NCBI RefSeq assembly: GCF_002778275.1
Contig: NZ_NESG01000002.1
Location: 248,001-312,000, forward strand
Direction of reading: 5' to 3'
Origin: Limnohabitans sp. G3-2
Lineage (GTDB): Bacteria > Pseudomonadota > Gammaproteobacteria > Burkholderiales > Burkholderiaceae_C
DNA length: 64,000 nt
A program made the translations under genes and the position numbers. Positions 33,352 through 39,846 of this stretch are shown here, in pieces (the stretch's first letter is position 1; each line of letters starts with the position of its first letter). The notes under the pieces were generated by a model. The model saw only the letters and a program-made list of their open reading frames with translations, had not been told where the DNA came from and searched no databases.

Positions 33352-33998
33352 GGCTGCAAGCCTTGCAAGAGCTGGGCGCGCATTTGCGGCTCGGAGGTGC
33401 GCTCGTCCAGCCAGATGCCAAAAAACAAGCGCGCAAAGGCCACATCCTGGATGGCCCCTGCGCGCTGGCCGTTGACCCAAAACTCGGCACCTATGCCTGG
33501 CAGGTTCACGCCGGTGATGCGCTCGCCTGCAGACACATTGGGGAACAGGTCTCGCATGGCTGATTGCCAGTTTTGCACTTGCGCCTCGCTGAGGCTGCCC
33601 ACACGCCGCATTTCGTCGATCGAGCGGCTGGCAATCGCAGCGCCTTCGAGCTTGCGCAGGTACTGCAACTCCAGCGCGAAGGGGAACTGAACCGCTTGCC
33701 CGTAGCGAAAGCCAACCGGCGTCCAGAGTCGGGCGTCATACACCTCAAAACCCCAGACCCGCAAGCGCACGGGCGGGGTGGGCACGACGCCCTTGAGCGC
33801 CGCCACTTCGGGTCGACTGAACTGCGCGGTAAGAGGGTGACCCCCAGCCTGGGTCTGCGTCTGCGTCTGCGTCTGCGCTTGTGCAGGGCTGAAAAGAGCG
33901 AGCACCAGCCAAGCACTGACGATGAGCGCCACACAAGAGGCTGGGTGCGCAAACGGCCGGCTGCGCATGGCTTGCATCGTTTTCAGAGGCTTGGGCAT
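33348..33998 (-). CDS. Chalcone isomerase-like exported protein
   Basis: A 216-residue protein with a signal peptide (hydrophobic VALIVSAWLVLALF, cleavage near AQA) and a C-terminal domain of the bacterial chalcone-isomerase-like family (VRLRVWGFEVYDARLWTP, LELQYLRKLEGAAIASRSIDEM, FWVNGQ). These proteins share the fold of plant chalcone isomerase and fatty-acid-binding proteins but have no demonstrated isomerase activity. Directly after the signal peptide is a (Gln-Thr)n stretch coded by a hexanucleotide repeat. The ATG at 33998 is 7 bp after the cfa-like stop. A fatty-acid ligand would suit the operon (inference). Confidence 0.85.
   Translation of the reverse strand: MPKPLKTMQAMRSRPFAHPASCVALIVSAWLVLALFSPAQAQTQTQTQTQAGGHPLTAQFSRPEVAALKGVVPTPPVRLRVWGFEVYDARLWTPVGFRYGQAVQFPFALELQYLRKLEGAAIASRSIDEMRRVGSLSEAQVQNWQSAMRDLFPNVSAGERITGVNLPGIGAEFWVNGQRAGAIQDVAFARLFFGIWLDERTSEPQMRAQLLQGLQP
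33846..33875. repeat. Hexanucleotide (CTGCGT)n microsatellite inside the chalcone-isomerase-like gene
   Basis: About four to five tandem CTGCGT units on the plus strand encode repeated Gln-Thr at the mature N-terminus of the exported protein. The unit is a multiple of three, so slippage would change the linker length without shifting frame. Confidence 0.75.
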
Positions 33999-34005
33999 GT
34001 TCTGT

Positions 34006-35280
34006 TCAACCGGGTTTGGCCAAAGTGAACTGCACCACGTCGATGTTGGCCTCATCGAACGCGGCTTCGCAATAGGCCAGATAAAAGGACCACAAACGGA
34101 TGAAGCGGTCGTCAAATTTCAGGGTGCGCACGGTGTCGAGTTGGGACATGAAACTTTCGCGCCAGCGGCGCAGGGTCTCGGCGTAGTCGGGGCCGAAGTT
34201 CAATTCATCAACCACCTGCAAGCCCGCCGCTTGTGCCTGCTTGCGAAACTCACTGGGGCTGGGCAAACAGCCGCCCGGAAAAATGTACTGTTGGATGAAA
34301 TCGGTCGATTGCACATAGCGCTCAAAAAAGCGGTCGTCAATCGTGATGCTCTGCACGCACGCGCGGCCGCCGGGCTTGAGCATGCGGCTGATGGTTTGAA
34401 AGTACGTTGGCCAATATGCCTGGCCCACCGCCTCGATCATCTCGATGGAGCAGACCGCGTCATAGGGCCCATCGTCGATGTCACGGTAGTCTTGCAAACG
34501 CAAATCGGCGCGTTGTGGCACGCCCAGCGATTGCATGCGGGCGTTGGCAAACGCCAGCTGCTCGGTCGACAAGGTCACACCCGTGATGTTCGCCCCAAAC
34601 TCGGTGGTGGCCGCTTCGGCCAAAGCGCCCCAGCCGCAGCCGATCTCCAGCACGCGGTCACCCGGCTTCGCGTTGACCATGCGCAGGGCGCGGCGCACCT
34701 TGGCTTTTTGGGCCTCGGCCATGTCTTTGCCGTGGTCGCCTTCGAACCAGGCCGACGAGTAGTTCATGGTGCCGTCAAGCCACAGCTCGTAGAAAGCATT
34801 GCCCAAGTCGTAATGGGCGTGGATGTTTTTGCGGCTGTTGCTGCGGTTGTTGCGGTTGAGCAGGTGCTTGATGCGGTAGAACAAACGCCCCAACCAATGG
34901 CCATATATCGCGCTCTCGATGTGGTCGCGGTTGGCAATCGTCAAGCGCAGCAAGGCCGCCAAATCGGGGGTGGTCCAGTCGCCCGCCATGTAGCCTTCGG
35001 CAAAACCAATGTCACCCGATTTGAGCACCTCGGCACACATGTCCCAGCGGTGGATGTGCAGGGCCGCAAACGGCGCTTCGTGGGTGCCAAAAACCTGGTG
35101 GTTGCCATCGGGCGCGTGCACCGTGAGCGTGCCGATTTTCAGACGGGTCAAGAGGCTGAGCAAACGCGCGGCGGCTTTGGGCAGGCTGGCGTGCGAAATG
35201 GTGGTGGCGCGTGCGCCCAAGGCATGGGCAGCGTCGGCGGTCTTCATGGTGGGTGGCATCCGGTGGGGTCCTGTGTTCAT
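34006..35280 (-). CDS. Cyclopropane-fatty-acyl-phospholipid synthase family methyltransferase (Cfa/UfaM-like)
   Basis: SAM-dependent methyltransferase acting on double bonds of phospholipid acyl chains, 424 residues. An N-terminal lipid-binding domain is followed by the methyltransferase fold, with motif I VLEIGCGWGALAEAA, SIEMIEAVG, and YIFPGGCLPS containing the active-site Cys typical of CFA synthases. The ATG at 35280 overlaps the DUF1365 stop as ATGA; a second ATG at 35259 is possible. In this operon type, Cfa homologues can make methylated or furan fatty acids rather than cyclopropane rings, so the product should not be assumed. Confidence 0.93.
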   Translation of the reverse strand: MNTGPHRMPPTMKTADAAHALGARATTISHASLPKAAARLLSLLTRLKIGTLTVHAPDGNHQVFGTHEAPFAALHIHRWDMCAEVLKSGDIGFAEGYMAGDWTTPDLAALLRLTIANRDHIESAIYGHWLGRLFYRIKHLLNRNNRSNSRKNIHAHYDLGNAFYELWLDGTMNYSSAWFEGDHGKDMAEAQKAKVRRALRMVNAKPGDRVLEIGCGWGALAEAATTEFGANITGVTLSTEQLAFANARMQSLGVPQRADLRLQDYRDIDDGPYDAVCSIEMIEAVGQAYWPTYFQTISRMLKPGGRACVQSITIDDRFFERYVQSTDFIQQYIFPGGCLPSPSEFRKQAQAAGLQVVDELNFGPDYAETLRRWRESFMSQLDTVRTLKFDDRFIRLWSFYLAYCEAAFDEANIDVVQFTLAKPG

Positions 35281-36053
35281 CGGGTCACAAAATCGCGGGG
35301 CGGTTCGGGCTTGTGCCAAAACGGTACTTTTTTCAGCCACAGCAGCAAGGCGTGCCAATGGATGCGGGCCACCACACCCAAGGTGAGCAGCGGAAACCGC
35401 CACACCACGCGGCGCAAGGCCGAAGCGGTGGCGGGCTCGAGCACACCGCTCCAACTGGTGTCGATCAAGGGGCCGTCGTCATCGCCATGGTCCACACGCG
35501 CGACGATGCGGTCTTGCCCGCCGTGCATCACGCGCATGAAGCGAAAGCGGTACTCGCCCTGCACATCACAAAAAGGCGAGACGTGGAAAACCTTGTGGGC
35601 CAGCATGGTTTGACCATATTGGGGCTCGGGCAGCAGGTAGCAATGGCGTTCGCCAAAGGTGTTGTTCACCTCCGCCACGATGGCGGCCAGGCGGCCATCG
35701 GCTCGGTGCACGTACCAAAAACTCACGGGTTTGAAGGCGTGGCCCAGCACACGCGGAAAGGCCTGCAGCCAAACTTCGCCGGTGGCGTCTTCAATGCCTT
35801 CGCGCTGCAGCAACTCATCGAGCCAGGCCAGTGCACCGCCGGTCTCGATGGGGCGGCCATCGCCGTGATCGGCATCGTGGAAGGCAAACCAAGCGCGGCG
35901 GTTGATGGCCAGGGCCGTGGTGCAGCGGCCCTCTTGAATGCTGCGCATGGGCAGCATCAAAAACGCGCTCGGGTATGCAAAAGCGTGGTGCGCCGGGCGG
36001 TGGCGCGTGTGCCGCACCTGGCCCCAACCGATGAGCGCAGTGGCAGGCTTCAT
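35277..36053 (-). CDS. DUF1365 family protein
   Basis: A 258-residue protein of unknown function. Conserved family blocks are HAFAYPSAFLMLPMRS, RRAWFAFHDADHGDG, GHAFKPVSFWYVHRADG, AIVAEVNNTFGERHCYLL and VFHVSPFCDVQGEYRF. DUF1365 genes almost always lie next to an FAD-dependent amine-oxidase-like gene and a Cfa homologue, as here. The C-terminus has a hydrophobic segment (LLTLGVVARIHWHALLLWL) that could associate with the membrane. It overlaps both neighbours by 4 bp. Confidence 0.93.
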   Translation of the reverse strand: MKPATALIGWGQVRHTRHRPAHHAFAYPSAFLMLPMRSIQEGRCTTALAINRRAWFAFHDADHGDGRPIETGGALAWLDELLQREGIEDATGEVWLQAFPRVLGHAFKPVSFWYVHRADGRLAAIVAEVNNTFGERHCYLLPEPQYGQTMLAHKVFHVSPFCDVQGEYRFRFMRVMHGGQDRIVARVDHGDDDGPLIDTSWSGVLEPATASALRRVVWRFPLLTLGVVARIHWHALLLWLKKVPFWHKPEPPRDFVTR

Positions 36054-37393
36054 GCCGCCCACTTGTCTTGCAAGGGGCCGCGTTGATCGGCGATGCGCTG
36101 AAGCAAAGACCGGCCCACTTGCAGGCCCGACTTGAGGCCGTCTTCGTGAAAGCCGTAACCCGTCCAAGCCCCGGCGTACCAAGTGTGCTGCTGGCCTTGC
36201 AGCAGCGGCAAGCGCTTTTGTGCCTCGATGGCGGCCAGGTCAAACACCGGGTGGGCGTAGTCGTATTCACCCACGATGGTGGCCGGATCGATGTCGTGCA
36301 GCGGATTGAGCGAGACCACCACAGGCTGCGCAAACGGGATGCGTTGCAAGCGGTTGAGCAAATAATGCAGGCACACCCGGGAAGACTCCCGCTCACCGCT
36401 GGCGGCGCGTTCGTAGTTCCAGGCCGCCCAGGTCTTGGGGTTGGCCGGCAGCACGCTGGCATCGGTGTGCAGCACAGCGCGGTTGTCCTGGTAGCGGATG
36501 GCCCCCAGCAAACTGCGCTCGTAGGTGCTGGCCTCACGGAGCATGCCGAGTGCCTGGTCGGTGTGGGTGGCAATGACCACTTGGTCAAAACGCTCGGCAT
36601 GCCCATCGGTGACGATGCGCACGCCTTGTGCGTCGCGCTCGATCAAGCGCACCGGGGTGTTCAGGCGCTTGTCGTGCACACCCGCCAGAATCTTCTCGAC
36701 ATAGTTGCGCGCGCCGCCCACCACACTGAACCACTGGGGGCGGTTCGTCACCTGGATGAGGCCGTGGTTGTGACAAAAGCGGATCATGGTCACCACGGGG
36801 AACTGCAGCATCTGGTCGGTGGGGCAACTCCAGATGCAGCCCAGCATGGGCAAGAAATACCAGTCACGGAAAGGCTCGCTGAAACGGTGCGTGCGCAAAA
36901 ATTCGGACAGGGGCTGCTGCAGCTCGGTTTCACGCTGCTCTTTGGCGATGCGGGTGCACAGGGCGTTGAAGCGCATCACATCGGCCAACATGCGCCAAAA
37001 GCGTGGGTTGACCAAATTGCTGCGCTGCGCGAACACGCTGTTCAAGTCGGTGCCGCTCCACTCCAACGTTTTGCCGTTCAATGCCCCCGGGACTTTCACC
37101 GAAAACGACATGTCGGACGGTGCGGTCTCGACATTCAATTCGGCAAACAGCTGGATCAGGTTGGGGTAGGTGCGTTCATTGAACACCAAAAAGCCCGTGT
37201 CCACGCCGTGCGTGAGCATGCCTTGCGGCGTGGGCAGCGTGATGTCGACCGTGTGGGTATGACCGCCAAAGTAGTCGCCGGCCTCGAACACGGTGATGTC
37301 GGCATGGTCTTTCAGGGTGTGGGCCACGGCCAAGCCGGATATGCCCGAGCCCACGATGGCCAGTTTCATGCGCGGCGCTGTGGTCGCGCTCAT
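36050..37393 (-). CDS. NAD(P)/FAD-dependent oxidoreductase (amine-oxidase family, desaturase-like)
   Basis: A 447-residue flavoprotein. The FAD-binding motif KLAIVGSGISGLAVAHTL is at about residues 10-27, followed by FEAGDYFGGHTHTV. The family includes phytoene desaturase-like and amine oxidases. In alphaproteobacterial furan-fatty-acid pathways a desaturase acts after the Cfa-like methyltransferase, and this gene is the natural candidate for that step (inference from gene order, not from catalytic residues). Its start overlaps the glutathione peroxidase stop by 4 bp. Confidence 0.9.
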   Translation of the reverse strand: MSATTAPRMKLAIVGSGISGLAVAHTLKDHADITVFEAGDYFGGHTHTVDITLPTPQGMLTHGVDTGFLVFNERTYPNLIQLFAELNVETAPSDMSFSVKVPGALNGKTLEWSGTDLNSVFAQRSNLVNPRFWRMLADVMRFNALCTRIAKEQRETELQQPLSEFLRTHRFSEPFRDWYFLPMLGCIWSCPTDQMLQFPVVTMIRFCHNHGLIQVTNRPQWFSVVGGARNYVEKILAGVHDKRLNTPVRLIERDAQGVRIVTDGHAERFDQVVIATHTDQALGMLREASTYERSLLGAIRYQDNRAVLHTDASVLPANPKTWAAWNYERAASGERESSRVCLHYLLNRLQRIPFAQPVVVSLNPLHDIDPATIVGEYDYAHPVFDLAAIEAQKRLPLLQGQQHTWYAGAWTGYGFHEDGLKSGLQVGRSLLQRIADQRGPLQDKWAA

Positions 37394-37983
37394 GGCTGGG
37401 CTTTCAAGGCTTTGTCGATGGCCGACAACAGCGTTTTGCTTTCCGGCCCGGTCATGCTGCTGTACTGGTCAATGACCTTGCCGTCACGCCCGATCAGGTA
37501 TTTGTGAAAGTTCCAGCGCGGCTTTTGGCCGCTTTGTGCGGTGAGCTGTTTGAACAGCGGCGCTGCGCCATCGCCCGTGACCTGGGTTTTGGTGAACATG
37601 GGGAATTTCACGCCAAACGTACTTTCGCAAAAGTCAGCAATCTCTTTGTTGCTGCCTTTTTCTTGGGCAAAGTCATTCGAGGGAAAGCCCAAAACCACCA
37701 AGCCTTTGTCTTTGTATTGGCTGCTCAGCGTTTCCAAACCCTTGTACTGCGAGGTGAAACCACAAAAGCTGGCGGTGTTGACCACCAAAACCACTTTGCC
37801 CGCGTATTGACACAAAGACTGCGGCTTTTCGTCCTGCAGACGGTCAAAGGTGTGGTTCAACAAAGCGGGGCACGAGGCTGTTGGGCTGGCGGCTTGGGCC
37901 ATCTGCACCACCAAACCGAGCACGGCCACCAAGATGGCCCAAGCCAAGCGGCTGACCCAAGGATTGACTCGTAAGTTGTTCAT
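37390..37983 (-). CDS. Exported glutathione peroxidase family protein
   Basis: Thiol peroxidase reducing hydroperoxides, probably in the periplasm. A hydrophobic N-terminus (LAWAILVAVLGLVVQMAQA) acts as signal peptide or anchor. The peroxidatic Cys74 lies in NTASFCGFTSQYKGLE, with GFPSNDFAQEKG and KFPMFTKTQVTG carrying the other family residues, including the resolving-Cys region (DFCESTFGV). The ATG at 37983 is used; a GTG two codons upstream is equally possible. As first gene of the nine-gene leftward operon it may clear lipid peroxides formed under light. Confidence 0.92.
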   Translation of the reverse strand: MNNLRVNPWVSRLAWAILVAVLGLVVQMAQAASPTASCPALLNHTFDRLQDEKPQSLCQYAGKVVLVVNTASFCGFTSQYKGLETLSSQYKDKGLVVLGFPSNDFAQEKGSNKEIADFCESTFGVKFPMFTKTQVTGDGAAPLFKQLTAQSGQKPRWNFHKYLIGRDGKVIDQYSSMTGPESKTLLSAIDKALKAQP

Positions 37984-38013
37984 TTGCACTTAAAAACCTA
38001 TTTTGTGACCGAT

Positions 38014-38025
38014 GAGTTTAAACTC
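38014..38025. promoter_or_regulatory. 12-bp perfect palindrome in the divergent photoprotection promoter region
   Basis: GAGTTTAAACTC lies midway between the divergent starts at 37983 and 38072. It is flanked by GTGAC (38005-38009) and GTCAC (38038-38042), a second, wider inverted repeat. It is a good candidate operator controlling both directions. Confidence 0.45.
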
Positions 38026-38071
38026 GATTCCTCCGATTGTCACTTTTGCCCTTGCGCTCAAAGAAAGCACC

Positions 38072-38239
38072 ATGACCAAACCCTCAGGTTTCAAAGGGAA
38101 CAAACAGGATTTGCCCCAAAAACCCTGTCTGGTTTGCGGCCGTCCCATGAGTTGGCGCAAGAGCTGGGCCAAGAACTGGGACCAGGTTTTTTACTGCAGC
38201 GACCGCTGCCGAGCCGCCAAAAACAAAGTGCCCGCATGA
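38072..38239 (+). CDS. DUF2256 small zinc-ribbon-like protein
   Basis: A 55-residue basic protein with the pattern CLVCGRPMSWRKSWAKNWDQVFYCSDRCR, whose four cysteines (two CxxC-type pairs) should bind zinc. DUF2256 genes are regularly found directly upstream of photolyase/cryptochrome-like genes. Its stop overlaps the photolyase ATG (ATGA at 38236-38239), indicating coupled translation. The ATG at 38072 leaves an 88-bp shared promoter region with the leftward operon. The role is unknown; a partner or maturation factor for the photolyase is plausible. Confidence 0.92.
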   Translation: MTKPSGFKGNKQDLPQKPCLVCGRPMSWRKSWAKNWDQVFYCSDRCRAAKNKVPA

Positions 38240-39774
38240 CACGCCACCTGATCTTGGTGCTGGGTGACCAGCTCGGCTGGGACAACCCCGCACTGGCCGA
38301 CTTTGACCCGAGCCAAGACCGCTTGTTGCTGATCGAAGCCGACAGCGAAGCGCAAGAGGTCTGGAACCACAAAGCCCGCATCGCCTTGTTTTTGTCCGGC
38401 ATGCGCCACTTTGCCAACGAGGCCCACCGCCGCCGCTGGCCCTGCACTTGCATGAAGCTGGACGACCCCGAGCTGCCCTCCGACTTCGCGGGGCGCTTGG
38501 CCCATGCGCTGCACACACACGCCCCCCAAGCCTTGGTGGTGATGGAGGCTGGGGCCTGGCGCATGGAGCGGCTGATCGAAGACGCTGCCGAGCAGCACCA
38601 GACGCTGCTGCGCTGGGTGGCCGACACGCACAGTTTGTGCAGCCGCGCCGCATTTGCCAAATGGGCGGGCGACAAAAAAGAGCTCCGCATGGAGTTCTTT
38701 TACCGCGAGATGCGCAAGCGCCACGGCATCCTGATGGCGGGCAAGGAGCCCATCGGCGGGCAATGGAATTTTGATGCCGACAACCGCAAAGGCTTTGGTG
38801 CCAAAGGGCCAGGCAGCGTGCCCGCGCCTGCGCGCTTTGCGCCCGACCGCGTCACGCAAGACGTGATCGACATGGTCAACACGCGTTTTGCCCAGCACCC
38901 GGGCTCGTTGGAACAGTTTTCTTGGCCCGTGACCCGCGAAGACGCCTTGGTGGCGTTGCAGCACTTCATCGACCAGCGCCTGGAAAACTTTGGCGCCTGG
39001 CAAGACGCGATGTGGACCACGCTGCCCTTTGGCTGGCACGCCCTGGTGGGCAGCAGCCTGAACCTGCACCTGCTGAACCCACGCGAAGTGATCGTGGCCG
39101 CCGAGCAGGCCTACCACGCACGCGGCTTGCCGCTGGCCAGCGTAGAGGGTTTCATTCGCCAAGTGCTGGGCTGGCGCGAGTTCATTCGGGGGGTGTACTG
39201 GTTGGACATGCCGCACATGGCCGAGGCCAACCACTACGGCCACACCCGCGACCTGCCCAAGTGGTACTGGACAGGCGACACCCACATGGCCTGCATGCAA
39301 GCGACCATCGGCCAAACCTTGCAACACGGCTATGCCCACCACATCCAGCGGCTCATGGTCACGGGGCAGTTTGCGGTGCTGGCCGGGCTGTCACCGCAGC
39401 AAGTCAGCGCCTGGTACCGCGCCATGTACGTGGACGCGGTCGAATGGGTGGAAACGCCCAACACGCTGGGGATGGCCCTGCACGCCAATGGCGGACGCTT
39501 CACCAGCAAGCCCTATGTGGCCAGCGGCCAATATGTGAGCCGCATGAGCAACTACTGCAAAGGCTGCCGCTACCAACCCGAGGTCCGCACAGGCCCCAGC
39601 GCCTGCCCCATGACCACGCTGTACTGGGACTTTTTGATCCGCCACGAACAAGACTTTGCTGGCAACCCGCGCACCGCCCTCATGGTCAAGCATGTGGGCC
39701 GCATGGACGAGGAAGGCAAAGCCCAGATACGGGCCCAAGCCGATGCCACGCGTGCGGGGCTGGACAGCGTCTAG
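38236..39774 (+). CDS. Iron-sulfur bacterial cryptochrome/photolyase (FeS-BCP, PhrB-type)
   Basis: Flavin-dependent DNA photolyase of the prokaryotic (6-4) class, 512 residues. The N-terminal antenna domain starts TRHLILVLGDQLGWDNPAL. The C-terminal catalytic domain holds VEGFIRQVLGWREFIRGVYW and HHIQRLMVTGQFA. Four cysteines, Cys353, Cys441, Cys444 and Cys457, have exactly the spacing of the 4Fe-4S ligands that I recall for Agrobacterium PhrB. It should repair UV (6-4) photoproducts using blue light. It is coupled to DUF2256 and divergent from the GPx-Cfa operon. Confidence 0.95.
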   Translation: MTRHLILVLGDQLGWDNPALADFDPSQDRLLLIEADSEAQEVWNHKARIALFLSGMRHFANEAHRRRWPCTCMKLDDPELPSDFAGRLAHALHTHAPQALVVMEAGAWRMERLIEDAAEQHQTLLRWVADTHSLCSRAAFAKWAGDKKELRMEFFYREMRKRHGILMAGKEPIGGQWNFDADNRKGFGAKGPGSVPAPARFAPDRVTQDVIDMVNTRFAQHPGSLEQFSWPVTREDALVALQHFIDQRLENFGAWQDAMWTTLPFGWHALVGSSLNLHLLNPREVIVAAEQAYHARGLPLASVEGFIRQVLGWREFIRGVYWLDMPHMAEANHYGHTRDLPKWYWTGDTHMACMQATIGQTLQHGYAHHIQRLMVTGQFAVLAGLSPQQVSAWYRAMYVDAVEWVETPNTLGMALHANGGRFTSKPYVASGQYVSRMSNYCKGCRYQPEVRTGPSACPMTTLYWDFLIRHEQDFAGNPRTALMVKHVGRMDEEGKAQIRAQADATRAGLDSV

Positions 39775-39846
39775 CCCAGGTGGGTGTGCGCCATTGCCTT
39801 TCCATATGATGCGGGTTAATTTAAAAAATCAAATCCATCACTTGCC

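Noticed and set aside
33942-34115. Extended N-terminus of the chalcone-isomerase-like protein from an upstream ATG
   Set aside because: The extension would overlap the Cfa-like coding region by over 100 bp and bury the signal peptide; ATG 33998 fits the operon spacing.
36068-37507. Long plus-strand frames antisense to the FAD oxidoreductase and other leftward genes
   Set aside because: His/Gln/Val-rich shadow translations of the opposite strand; the leftward frames carry all the family motifs.
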